DNA of 64,000 nt from NCBI GenBank assembly GCA_002494495.1, contig DACB01000016.1, positions 1-64,000 on the forward strand. Reading direction: 5' to 3'. The translations under genes and the position numbers were made by a program. Of the stretch, positions 55,617 through 63,922 are shown one piece after another. Source of the DNA: Methanobacterium sp. UBA294 (GTDB lineage Archaea > Methanobacteriota > Methanobacteria > Methanobacteriales > Methanobacteriaceae). The notes under the pieces are model-generated. The model made no database searches, was not told where the DNA came from, and worked only from the letters and a program-made list of their open reading frames with translations. Numbering within the stretch: position 1 is the stretch's first letter; every line of letters starts with the position of its first letter.

Positions 55617-57107
55617 CTATTTCCCACCCAACCATTCAACTCCACAAATCTCTGATAAATCCCTGTTAACCGACATTATATCAGTTCTATTTAGCTGGTT
55701 AACATCATCCTTTCCTACTATACGAGTTAGATTCTCAACTTCCCTGGTGGATAGTTTAATGAATCTGGTTAGCCTTTTAACACTCTCCCCTATATCAATC
55801 TGTTTAACCAACTGCGGGTTTTGGGTGGTAACACCTGTTGGACAGAGTCCTGTGTAACAAATCCTATACTGTTGACAGTTAATGGCAATAAGTGCTGCCG
55901 TTCCAATATATACTGCATCAGCACCTAATGCCAATGTTTTGGCGATGCCAGCAGATGTGCGCAGTCCGCCTGACCCGATTAGTGTGACTTTATCCAGGAG
56001 ATCCAGTTTTTTAAGTATGTTATGTGCCTGGGGAATAGCAGCTATGAGGGGAATACCCACATTTTCTCTTACATATAAATCTGTGGCACCAGTACCTCCA
56101 CCAAATCCATCTAGAGTAATGAAATCTACACCTGACTTTGCCAGTATTTCCACATCCTTTTTAACATCACCACAGCCTATCTTAGCACCGATGGGTGCTC
56201 CTCCAGTTAAAAACCTTAACCAGGATATCTTGTCCGCTAAATCCTGTGGTGTGTTGATATCCTCATGATGAGCTGGAGAATATGCACCTTCTCTAGGTTC
56301 CAATCCCCTTATTCGGGCGATTTCCCTGGTCATCTTCTCTGCGGGGAGGTAGCTCCCTTTTCCAGGGTATGCTCCTTGACCGAACCTAATCTCCACTGCA
56401 GATGACTGTTTAATCAATTCTTCATCTATACCGAATCTTCCTGTTGAATATTGTAATATCCTATTATCCCATCCGCGTGATTTTTCTTCATCAATCAACC
56501 CCCCTTCGCCTGAGTTATATCCAACACCAAGTTCCTGAGAAGTTTCTAATATAACCAGCTTCACGTTCACAGAAACAGCCCCAAAACTAAGCCCAGAAAT
56601 CATGATGGGTGATGATACTGTGAATGGCTTATCTGCCTGCTTACCCAGGGTCACTGTGGAATTTACAGGGTCTTCTTCATTTAAAGGGATCTTATTTATT
56701 TGTGCCGGAATGAAGTAGAGGTCATCCAGGGACAGGGGCAGTTTCTTCTGGGATCCCATGGATACTGTTTGGCTTTTCTCTTCCAGACTCCCCTCCCGGA
56801 TTTCCACCACGCCCTGGTAGAAATTCATATCCTCATCAGATCTTTTCTTACGCATCAAAGTGTTGCTTTCCCCTAATTCTACCAGGTTGCAGTAATATAA
56901 ACCCTTTAAATCATATTCATGGTAAATCTCGCAGGTTTCGCACAGGCAGGCCTGGGGGTTGATATCACATTTACTAGCTTGGGTTCCGCAGTAGAGAATT
57001 TCTCCACATCCATGGGGATAGCTGGGACATAACTTGCAGTGGCATTTATCCCGGTTTTCCTGGTTATCCTCGATTTTAGACCTGATATCACCATACTCTA
57101 GAACCAT
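55617..57107 (-). CDS. FMN-dependent glutamate synthase-like protein with Cys-rich N-terminus
   Basis: A 496-residue protein. Residues about 20-75 contain ten cysteines (22, 24, 27, 34, 40, 47, 54, 56, 59, 73) in a pattern like the small archaeal DUF2769 domain. Residues about 120-490 are the FMN-binding GltB core (GLSFGAVSVNV, GYNSGEGG, IRFGQGAYPGKGSYLP, GFGGGTGATDL, GSGGLRTSAGIAKTLALGADAVYIGTAAL), with a [3Fe-4S]-type CQQYRICYTGLCPTGV. No amidotransferase domain is fused. GGTGGGAT before ATG 57107 sets the start; an upstream start would overlap the neighbour. Its gene follows the rubredoxin-ThDP enzyme by 31 bp, so both probably act in one redox system. Confidence 0.82.
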   Translation of the reverse strand: MVLEYGDIRSKIEDNQENRDKCHCKLCPSYPHGCGEILYCGTQASKCDINPQACLCETCEIYHEYDLKGLYYCNLVELGESNTLMRKKRSDEDMNFYQGVVEIREGSLEEKSQTVSMGSQKKLPLSLDDLYFIPAQINKIPLNEEDPVNSTVTLGKQADKPFTVSSPIMISGLSFGAVSVNVKLVILETSQELGVGYNSGEGGLIDEEKSRGWDNRILQYSTGRFGIDEELIKQSSAVEIRFGQGAYPGKGSYLPAEKMTREIARIRGLEPREGAYSPAHHEDINTPQDLADKISWLRFLTGGAPIGAKIGCGDVKKDVEILAKSGVDFITLDGFGGGTGATDLYVRENVGIPLIAAIPQAHNILKKLDLLDKVTLIGSGGLRTSAGIAKTLALGADAVYIGTAALIAINCQQYRICYTGLCPTGVTTQNPQLVKQIDIGESVKRLTRFIKLSTREVENLTRIVGKDDVNQLNRTDIMSVNRDLSEICGVEWLGGK

Positions 57108-57138
57108 AACTATCCCACCAAATTCATGTTTAAAAAAT

Positions 57139-58896
57139 TCATATAAATCTCTGGGGGTCTGTTTCAATATCCACGATAACTGGTTCATCACTGGATAATG
57201 CTTTATCCACTGCACCTGTTAATTCATCTGGCGTTTTAACCTTTATCCCCACCCCTCCACAATCACGGGCGAAGGCTGCAAAGTCCGGGTTGTAGAGTTC
57301 AGTTTCCCAGTTGGGATATTTTTCCACCATCTGTTCCTGCATAATCATCCCCAGTTGGTGGTTGTTGAAGATGAATATTTTAACTGGAAGCTGGTTACGC
57401 ACGGCAGTTAAGAAGTCAGCCATAACCATGGAAAAGCCACCGTCACCAGTGATGCTCACCACCTGCCTATCAGGGTAGATAAGTTGAGCTGCCAGTGCTG
57501 CAGGGAGGCCGAATCCCATGGTACCCAGGTATCCGGACATGATCATTTTCTGGGTCTTCTTCATCCAGAAGTTACGTCCGAACCACCAACCATTTTCACC
57601 AGTGTCAAGGGTTATTACCGCATCATCATCAATCTTGTCATTCAGTACTTTAATAATATACTGGGGCCTGATGGGTGTTAATTTACCGTCAGCTTCCTCA
57701 TCAAGAAGGTCCAACCATTCTTTTTTATGCTTCCTAATCTCTTCCAGGTACTGGTCCTTTTTATTCTCCTGAACAAGATCCATTAACTGAGGCAATATTT
57801 CCGCGCAGTTTCCATAGAGCCCCACCTCAACTGGGAACTGTTTACCTATCGCCAGGGGATCTATGTCTATCTGGATGGTTTTCTTTTCTGGTAAGTGCGT
57901 CATATCTGAAAAGGACGAACCAACCACAATGAGTAAATCAGAGTTAAGAACTAGGTATGTGGAGGCTGTTGAACCTATATCTCCATGGCTACCAACATAT
58001 AACTCGTTATCTTCATTTACCACTCCTTTCCCCCGGAATGTGGTTACAATTGGTGCTGTAATCTTTTCTGCTAGTTCCAGGAGAGCATCTCCCTGGTTGA
58101 TGGCACCAAATCCAGATACTATCACCGGACGTTCTGCCTGATTTATGGCCTGAGCTGCCTTGAGTATAAGGAACATAGGTTGGTTTATGGCGTTGTTGGG
58201 GAAACTACCATCAAAGGGCATAGTTTCCGCTGTGTACGAGATTTCCTGAACATCTTTAGGTATTCCAATATGTGCTACTCCCTTATCCAAAATAGCATGT
58301 TTAATAGCCTTGGTTATGAGTGTGGTGGTCTGATTTTCAGACATTAGTACCTTATTATAAACAGTTATTGGTTCGAAGAAAGCTTGCTGATCTATTTCCT
58401 GGAACGAACCAGGACCAATCAATTGTCTGGTGAGCATACCAGTAAGTGCGAGTACAGGGGAATGGTCTAGGCTTGCATCGTAGAGCCCAGTGGCCAGGTT
58501 GGTTGCACCTGGGCCGGCTACAGTGAGACATGCCGCCGGGTGTCCAGTGAGTTTACCGTATGCTGATGCCATAAAAGCAGCGGTTTGCTCATGTCTAACC
58601 TGAATATAGGTTAAATTTTCATTTTTACGCACTGCATCCACCACTCCCAAGGATGAGGTTCCAGGTAATCCAAAGACATATTTGATTCCCCATTCAATCA
58701 TCTGGGCTATGATAACATCAGAAACAGAGGTTTCCCCCTCTTTAAGTTCGACCTTTTCTTCAGACAAATATACGAATGTAATCTTGGGAGAATTACAAAC
58801 CGGACATCTCCAATTGTCCGGAAGCTCATCAAATGTGTATCCTTCCTCATCTTCATCATATATGTAATTACAAACAGTGCACCTATATTTCCCCAT
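57139..58896 (-). CDS. rubredoxin domain fused to a pyruvate oxidase/acetolactate synthase-like ThDP enzyme
   Basis: A 585-residue fusion. Residues 1-45 are a rubredoxin: Cys 6, 9, 31 and 34 in YRCTVCNY and WRCPVCNS. Residues about 55-585 are a ThDP-dependent enzyme: VFGLPGTSS, the activating Glu103 in VRHEQTAAFMA, AGPGATNLATGL, a central domain (ERPVIVSGFG), and the ThDP/Mg motif GDGGFSM...NN. The core resembles pyruvate oxidase, acetolactate synthase and sulfopyruvate-type decarboxylases. The fused one-electron carrier argues for oxidative decarboxylation with electrons passing to or from an Fe(S-Cys)4 site. Substrate unknown. The next gene encodes an Fe-S flavoprotein. Confidence 0.88.
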   Translation of the reverse strand: MGKYRCTVCNYIYDEDEEGYTFDELPDNWRCPVCNSPKITFVYLSEEKVELKEGETSVSDVIIAQMIEWGIKYVFGLPGTSSLGVVDAVRKNENLTYIQVRHEQTAAFMASAYGKLTGHPAACLTVAGPGATNLATGLYDASLDHSPVLALTGMLTRQLIGPGSFQEIDQQAFFEPITVYNKVLMSENQTTTLITKAIKHAILDKGVAHIGIPKDVQEISYTAETMPFDGSFPNNAINQPMFLILKAAQAINQAERPVIVSGFGAINQGDALLELAEKITAPIVTTFRGKGVVNEDNELYVGSHGDIGSTASTYLVLNSDLLIVVGSSFSDMTHLPEKKTIQIDIDPLAIGKQFPVEVGLYGNCAEILPQLMDLVQENKKDQYLEEIRKHKKEWLDLLDEEADGKLTPIRPQYIIKVLNDKIDDDAVITLDTGENGWWFGRNFWMKKTQKMIMSGYLGTMGFGLPAALAAQLIYPDRQVVSITGDGGFSMVMADFLTAVRNQLPVKIFIFNNHQLGMIMQEQMVEKYPNWETELYNPDFAAFARDCGGVGIKVKTPDELTGAVDKALSSDEPVIVDIETDPQRFI

Positions 58897-59119
58897 GTAT
58901 TATACCCCCTGAAAGCATTGCATAAGATTATATTAATAATATGATTTTAAAACTTTATAAAAATATCTAATTGAAACTAAAAATGGCAAATAATAGAAAA
59001 TCAGTTGCCAATCACTGGATATCTATATTTTTAAGAAGAGATATATTATTCTGAAACTAGAATTTCTCAATATTATATGAGTCTGTATTGGGTGGTCAAT
59101 TTAGGGAAGGAATTGTAAA

Positions 59120-59929
59120 ATGAGTAAGATTATAACCACGCTTCTAAAATCAACCAGGATAAGTTGGTCTTCTAAAACTGTGAATATGTTTCTTTTAGCC
59201 CTTACTTACGCCTACTTTTCCAATTTAACCATTTCCAACCCCCTGCAGATTCTAGAGGGTTTAATCCTGGTTTCCACTCTTTGGGGGGCACTTTACAGTC
59301 TGAACGACTTAACTGATCTGAAGTTCGATAAAGAAGACCCGGAAAAACAGAACCGTGCTTTTATCGAAAACAGCATTGAAAGGAAATGGATCCTGACATT
59401 CATAATCGTGTTAATTTCTATAATATTTATCGGATCAATCCTTACCTTAAAAATTGATTTCACCATCATCATGGCTTTAATGGTACTAAATCAGTTATTA
59501 TATACAGTGCCACCTATAAGGCTTAAAGATACAGTGCTAGCCCCCTTTACAAGCACAGCCACTAATTCAGTTTTAAGGATAGCCTCTTGCAGCGTGCTCC
59601 TTGGAGACCTGTTCCTGGTCCCATTAAGCGTTTACTTCTTTATGTATACCGCGAGCATGGGCACCTACTTGATATACAAGGGTATCCCCAGACAAGCCAG
59701 TCTGGTGAGTGTGGTGAGTGGTGCAATCCTCATATACGTACTGTACCTTGGTGAAATAAACCTGATTCAATTAGCTATCGCAATTTTACCAGCGATTATT
59801 GCAGGAATACCATTATACCTATCTCTTTTCTTAAACAAGGATAATATGTCCTCATTAGCTGATATATTATATCATCAGGTAGCCCTGGTCTTTTACCTGG
59901 TATGTATTCTTTATATCCTCTTTTTTTAA
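59120..59929 (+). CDS. UbiA-family prenyltransferase
   Basis: A 269-residue membrane protein with about eight helices. The first Asp-rich motif NDLTDLKFDKEDPEKQNR (about residues 62-79) places the metal-binding Asp residues and K-x-x-NR, closer to the phosphoribose-decaprenyl transferase subgroup (NDxxDxxxDxxHPxKxxRP) than to digeranylgeranylglyceryl phosphate synthase. The second Asp motif is not obvious by eye. Acceptor and prenyl donor unknown. GGGAAGGAATTGTAAA precedes the ATG. Transcribed alone, convergent with the geranylgeranyl reductase. Confidence 0.8.
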   Translation: MSKIITTLLKSTRISWSSKTVNMFLLALTYAYFSNLTISNPLQILEGLILVSTLWGALYSLNDLTDLKFDKEDPEKQNRAFIENSIERKWILTFIIVLISIIFIGSILTLKIDFTIIMALMVLNQLLYTVPPIRLKDTVLAPFTSTATNSVLRIASCSVLLGDLFLVPLSVYFFMYTASMGTYLIYKGIPRQASLVSVVSGAILIYVLYLGEINLIQLAIAILPAIIAGIPLYLSLFLNKDNMSSLADILYHQVALVFYLVCILYILFF

Positions 59930-60084
59930 ATAGAAAAAAAATGAAGAAATGTAAAATTCAAGGAAAATTTGTAGAAATTGAAAAATATGAAAGTTGGAAA
60001 TAAATGGAAAATCAAGAAAAAAAGAAATATGAAAAATTAAATCTAGAAATAAAATTGAAAAAAAATTTAAAAAATTTAAAAAGT

Positions 60085-61269
60085 TTAGAAAAGTTTTCCT
60101 AACTTCAACAAGGCCTTGGGAGAAACTTTAATTAACTGTTTAATAAGTTCTGCTGGGTTTATTCTGTCAAGCTCGATATCCTGGAAAGCATCAGCTATGG
60201 AGTTCAGTTCCTCATCAGATAAACTTTGGAGGTAGTCTTTGACCTTTAAGTCTCTTTCAAACTTCACACCAATGTTTTCTTCACATCTTTCCTGGTATTC
60301 AGATAAATTTTTTGCAGAATAATCACCTTCTTTAATAGCCTTGGCTGCTACTTTACCAGCGTATACTCCAGCCTCCATGGCAGATATGATTCCACCACCT
60401 GTTAAGGGATTAACCTGGCTAGCAGAGTCTCCCACTAACATGAAGTTATCAGCTGTCAGTTCTTTATGCATACCACCTACCGGATCCCCTCCTATGTTGA
60501 ATTCTACTGGTTGTGCATTCTGTGTAGCCGGGTTGTTTTTTACAAAATCCAGTAAGTGTTCATATGCGCTTTTGTCTGTTTCGGTGGTTAAAATTCCCAG
60601 TCCTACATTTGCTATGTCATCTCCCTTAGGGAATATCCAGGCGTATCCTCCAGGTGCCGTACTACCGAAGTGGAATTCTATAGCATCTGGGTCTTCCATT
60701 TTAACGTTCACCATTTCAAACTGAGCACATGATTCCATATTTTTTGGTTTCTGAGCTGTTTTAAGTCCAACCCATCTTCCTACTCTTGATTCTGGGCCGT
60801 CGGCTCCTATAACTATTTTAGCTTTTATTTCCAGTTCTTCTCCCATGGATTCGGCAGTTACAATGAGACTATCCCCATCTCTTCTGAGTCCGTTGGCAAT
60901 GGTTTTAATCATGATCTGGGCTCCAGCTCTAGCAGCGTCCATGGCCATATGTTTATCAAAGACTTTCCTTTCTAGTATGTAACCTGCCTCAGGAAGTTTG
61001 ACTTTCTCATCGTTGAGCCAAACACTGGTGCCATTTGGAGCTATCAACCTCACTCCACTTAGTTCCTTTGTAACCCATCGGGTACTGGGTTCAATTTTTA
61101 ATTTTTTTAAGCCTTCCTTGGATACTCCTTCAGCACATCTTTTAGGGGTCCCTATCTCAGATTTCTTATCGATTATGATTACGTCAGCCCCGTTTAGTGC
61201 GGCGTGTTTTGCAGTTAATGATCCTGCAGGTCCTGCTCCTATTACCAGTACATCAGTTTCAATTATCAT
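60085..61269 (-). CDS. geranylgeranyl reductase, archaeal lipid saturation
   Basis: A 394-residue FAD protein that saturates the isoprenoid chains of archaeal membrane lipids (digeranylgeranylglycerophospholipid reductase). It has the FAD motif GAGPAGSLTAKHAA (about residues 12-25), the family CAEGVSKEGL, the substrate-site GGYAWIFPKGDD, and GDSASQVNPLTGGGI (about 278-292). AGGAGATATTTTA precedes the ATG. It follows a 2[4Fe-4S] ferredoxin gene by 11 bp; a ferredoxin next to the reductase gene is also known in Methanosarcina, where it supplies the electrons. Confidence 0.93.
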   Translation of the reverse strand: MIIETDVLVIGAGPAGSLTAKHAALNGADVIIIDKKSEIGTPKRCAEGVSKEGLKKLKIEPSTRWVTKELSGVRLIAPNGTSVWLNDEKVKLPEAGYILERKVFDKHMAMDAARAGAQIMIKTIANGLRRDGDSLIVTAESMGEELEIKAKIVIGADGPESRVGRWVGLKTAQKPKNMESCAQFEMVNVKMEDPDAIEFHFGSTAPGGYAWIFPKGDDIANVGLGILTTETDKSAYEHLLDFVKNNPATQNAQPVEFNIGGDPVGGMHKELTADNFMLVGDSASQVNPLTGGGIISAMEAGVYAGKVAAKAIKEGDYSAKNLSEYQERCEENIGVKFERDLKVKDYLQSLSDEELNSIADAFQDIELDRINPAELIKQLIKVSPKALLKLGKLF

Positions 61270-61280
61270 TAAAATATCTC

Positions 61281-61463
61281 CTATTCTACTTCCTCTTTAG
61301 CCAGTGCCTGGACCGGGCAGACCTGGATGCATACAGCACATTCTTTACAATTATCTTTGTCAAATTTTAAGCTGTTTTCCCTGACTTCGATGAGGGATCG
61401 GGGACATACACCTGCACATTCCCCACAGTACATACACCATTCTTTAACCTTCATAATCATCAT
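61281..61463 (-). CDS. 2[4Fe-4S] ferredoxin
   Basis: A 60-residue protein with two CxxCxxCxxxCP clusters: CMYCGECAGVCP (about residues 10-21) and CKECAVCIQVCP (about 39-50). It presumably donates electrons to the geranylgeranyl reductase encoded 11 bp downstream. Start codons ATG 61463, 61460 or 61454 are all possible; the last gives MKVKEWCMYC and has a GATGATG site upstream. Confidence 0.93.
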   Translation of the reverse strand: MMIMKVKEWCMYCGECAGVCPRSLIEVRENSLKFDKDNCKECAVCIQVCPVQALAKEEVE

Positions 61464-61612
61464 CTTACTTGTTTTTTCTTATCTTTATGAATTTTATTTT
61501 TTTTAATTTCCTTATTACTTATGAATTTTATATTTTTAAACATCAAGTATCTATATATGGTTTAAAAAGTTTCCCTTGAAACTAATAACCTAATTTATAG
61601 TAGTAACCCAAT

Positions 61613-61774
61613 TTATTTTTCATCTTCACAGGTAACAAACATATATCCGCACTCAGAGCAGACAAGGGACTTTGTGGTCGCATGTGCCTGGAATTCACTG
61701 TGGAATTTTCTGGTCATTGTTTTATCTTTGCAACCGCATTTTGGGCATTTTTCATCTAATTTACCTATGTTCAT
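61613..61774 (-). CDS. 53-residue Cys-rich peptide, candidate radical SAM substrate
   Basis: A short gene of 53 codons starting MNIGKLDEKCPKCGCKDK and ending VTCEDEK. Six cysteines: CPKCGC near the N-terminus, then CSEC and a final Cys close to the C-terminus. Read structurally it could be a zinc ribbon (CPKC...CSEC). AAGGAAGATAAAACC gives a good ribosome site. It begins 23 bp after the radical SAM/SPASM gene on the same strand, so they are co-transcribed. I recall a methanogen Cys-rich peptide family (TIGR04165) paired with such enzymes and of about this length; membership is probable but unverified. Confidence 0.8.
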   Translation of the reverse strand: MNIGKLDEKCPKCGCKDKTMTRKFHSEFQAHATTKSLVCSECGYMFVTCEDEK

Positions 61775-61797
61775 GGTTTTATCTTCCTTATACTTTT

Positions 61798-62937
61798 TTA
61801 AGAAGGCTTGATCATGAGGGCTATTACACCTGTTGGGTTATTTTTATCATCAGATTCTGGGCCTATGGTTAATCCCGAGTTTCCCAGCATTTCTTTGGTT
61901 GCCCGTTTGGTGATTTCTTTAAATATGGTCCTATATGCAGGGCAATGAGGGTCAACGCCGTCGATTTCTCCTTCAAACTCGGCCAATGCATTGTAAGGAC
62001 ACCCTCCCCTGCAGAACTTTACGAAGGTGCACCTTTTACAGTTTTTATCCACGTACTCCTTGAATTTTTGCATTAACTTCCATGCTTTTGAATCTGCAAG
62101 TTCTCCCTGGCTTGGATGGTCGCGTACATTGCCCATCACCCAATCTGGCATTCCCACAAAGCGATAGCATGGGTATATACTTCCATCCGGCCCTACAGCA
62201 AAAGTGTCGTCCATGCAGTCTACAAATGTGCATACTGCTCCCCGTCTGGTAAACACACTCTTGCATATATGGTCGATGTTTTTCACCTTGATATCGTCGA
62301 TGTTATCCAGGTATTTGTCAAGTAGATATATGAGTAATTTACCGTATTCATCTGGTGGTAATGCCCATTTTTCAGGGTTTTCATCCCGTATTGAGGGTAA
62401 TGCAGGATGTAATTTCAAGTCTAAACCATTATCCAGGAAGTAGTTAAATATTTCCTCCTTAAAGCCTATGGAGTAGGAGGTAAAGGTGCAGATAAAGCTT
62501 ACCTGTAAATCGTTGTCCTGGGCTATCTGATAACCCTTCATGGTCTTCTGATAATATCCATCCCCCCGTTGGAGGTCGTTTAATTCCTCTGGTCCGTCTA
62601 AGCTGGAACCCACAGGTATAGAATATTCGGCAAATAACTTTGCTAATTCAGGAGTTAAATTCCACAAGTTACTCTGCAAGGCGAATGCGGGTTTTAAATG
62701 GTCCAATTCCTTGGCAAGCAGGGGTAATGCTTCTTTGAAAAATTCATACCCAGCTAGAAGTGGTTCCCCCCCGTGGAAGGTGAAGGTCACTGGCTCATTA
62801 CGGAAATCCTTAAGCCATTCTACCAGTTCTCTAATAGTCTCCATATTCATAAGTGGTGATCCTTCCTCGCTACTCCAGCAGTAGTTGCAGTTAGATGGAC
62901 ATCCTAGTGTAGGGATTATCATCACATGAAAAGCCAT
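61798..62937 (-). CDS. radical SAM/SPASM peptide-modifying enzyme
   Basis: A 379-residue iron-sulfur enzyme. The SAM-binding cluster motif CxxxCxxC is at Cys13, 17 and 20 (LGCPSNCNYC), followed by FTFHGGEPLL. The C-terminal SPASM domain (about residues 235-345) has the expected cysteines: CTFVDC, YPCYRF, CKRCTFVKFC, GGCPYN and HCPAYR, ligating two auxiliary clusters. It resembles anaerobic sulfatase-maturase-like proteins and the methanogen peptide-modifying family I recall as TIGR04083. No sulfatase is nearby; the adjacent 53-residue Cys-rich peptide is the likely substrate. AAGAGG precedes the ATG. Confidence 0.9.
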   Translation of the reverse strand: MAFHVMIIPTLGCPSNCNYCWSSEEGSPLMNMETIRELVEWLKDFRNEPVTFTFHGGEPLLAGYEFFKEALPLLAKELDHLKPAFALQSNLWNLTPELAKLFAEYSIPVGSSLDGPEELNDLQRGDGYYQKTMKGYQIAQDNDLQVSFICTFTSYSIGFKEEIFNYFLDNGLDLKLHPALPSIRDENPEKWALPPDEYGKLLIYLLDKYLDNIDDIKVKNIDHICKSVFTRRGAVCTFVDCMDDTFAVGPDGSIYPCYRFVGMPDWVMGNVRDHPSQGELADSKAWKLMQKFKEYVDKNCKRCTFVKFCRGGCPYNALAEFEGEIDGVDPHCPAYRTIFKEITKRATKEMLGNSGLTIGPESDDKNNPTGVIALMIKPS

Positions 62938-63093
62938 AAAAACCTCTTCTTTAAATACTAATTAATTTATTATTGTATTTTTAATCTTATAATTTAATTT
63001 TTATGTTTTCAAACAGTTATTAATATTAAAAATGATTGATTGTAAAAAAATCCATTTAAAATAGAAAATGTGTAATATTTTTATTTAAAAATT

Positions 63094-63116
63094 AGGAAAA
63101 TATTTTATATTTTCCT
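63094..63116 (-). terminator. hairpin terminator-like palindrome
   Basis: AGGAAAATAT and ATATTTTCCT form a perfect 10-bp stem with a 3-base loop. On the minus strand it lies 15 bases after the stop of the 45-residue small gene and is followed by a T-rich stretch, so it probably ends that transcript and insulates the radical SAM operon. Confidence 0.6.
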
Positions 63117-63131
63117 TAAAAAAGTAGAAAA

Positions 63132-63269
63132 TCATCCGAATCGGACTTTAAGCATACGGACGAGGTTTCTCAAGTCATTTGCATTTGCTGCAGCCAGTGC
63201 ATCATTTAATTCATCCCAGGTAATTCCCTTGAAGTTCTCAACTATATCATTTATCTGATCCTCATTCAT
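63132..63269 (-). CDS. 45-residue small protein
   Basis: A short frame starting MNEDQINDIVENFKG and ending VRMLKVRFG. It is acidic at the N-terminus, basic at the C-terminus, with two amphipathic helices and no Cys. A strong GGGGGG site lies just upstream; ATG 63269 has the better spacing, ATG 63275 is the alternative. It has its own hairpin downstream. It lies between hsp20 and the radical SAM operon. Not recognised; a small regulatory or binding protein is possible. Confidence 0.55.
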   Translation of the reverse strand: MNEDQINDIVENFKGITWDELNDALAAANANDLRNLVRMLKVRFG

Positions 63270-63349
63270 AGACATCCCCCCATTCATTTATAATTAAAAA
63301 TTTGTTTTAAAAAAATGGTGATATTATTTAGTACCCCTGAATTAGGATT

Positions 63350-63922
63350 TTATTTAATATCTATTTTGATTTTTTCTGCAGCTATTTTGGGCAGATTTAT
63401 GGTCAATATTGAGTCTTCGAATTTTGCTGATGCTTTTTTAACATCTATTTTTGCTGGGAGTTCTATGGTTTTGGTTATTTTACCGTAATTTCTTTCTCTG
63501 CGGATGTAATTAACTTCTTCCTCTTTGTATTCTTCATCAAATGTCGCGGTTATTTCTACGCTTGTTTCGGTTAATGTTACATTTAATAATTCTTTTTTGG
63601 CCCCTGGAAGGTCCGCTTTGATGATTATTTCAGTATCTGAATCTAATACATCTGCCAGGGGTTTTTGCAGTGAACTGGTATAATCGGAAATTGCTTTTGA
63701 AAAATCTTCCTGCCGGTCACGGATAGTGCTTACGAAGTCGTTGAACATCTTCTCTGCTTGTGTCCTTCCTTTAGGAACATCGTCTTCTGCATCTTTCCTC
63801 AGAGATCTTGTTTCATTACTGGTGGATGCTTTACTTTCCGTTTTTTTTCCAAGCTGTGCCTTTGATGTTCCCTCATCAGCACCGGTACCTTGGACTACTT
63901 CTAAATTTTTCTTATCTACCAT
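63350..63922 (-). CDS. Hsp20/alpha-crystallin small heat shock protein
   Basis: A 190-residue ATP-independent chaperone. The N-terminal 90 residues are charged and low in hydrophobics, longer than in most archaeal sHsps. The alpha-crystallin domain (about 95-190) starts IIIKADLPGAKKE and ends FEDSILTINLPK, the conserved GILTINLPK-type motif with Gly replaced by Ser/Asp. The C-terminal IxI-type anchor is KIKIDIK. GGTGATAAC precedes the ATG. Confidence 0.92.
   Translation of the reverse strand: MVDKKNLEVVQGTGADEGTSKAQLGKKTESKASTSNETRSLRKDAEDDVPKGRTQAEKMFNDFVSTIRDRQEDFSKAISDYTSSLQKPLADVLDSDTEIIIKADLPGAKKELLNVTLTETSVEITATFDEEYKEEEVNYIRRERNYGKITKTIELPAKIDVKKASAKFEDSILTINLPKIAAEKIKIDIK

Noticed and set aside
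55617..57215. Longer form of the glutamate-synthase-like protein starting at 57215
   Set aside because: It would overlap the end of the rubredoxin-ThDP gene by about 77 bases, and ATG 57107 has a much better ribosome site.
59930..60084. Short A-rich reading frames after the UbiA gene
   Set aside because: Homopolymer-like composition, about 20 codons, no ribosome site; treated as spacer.
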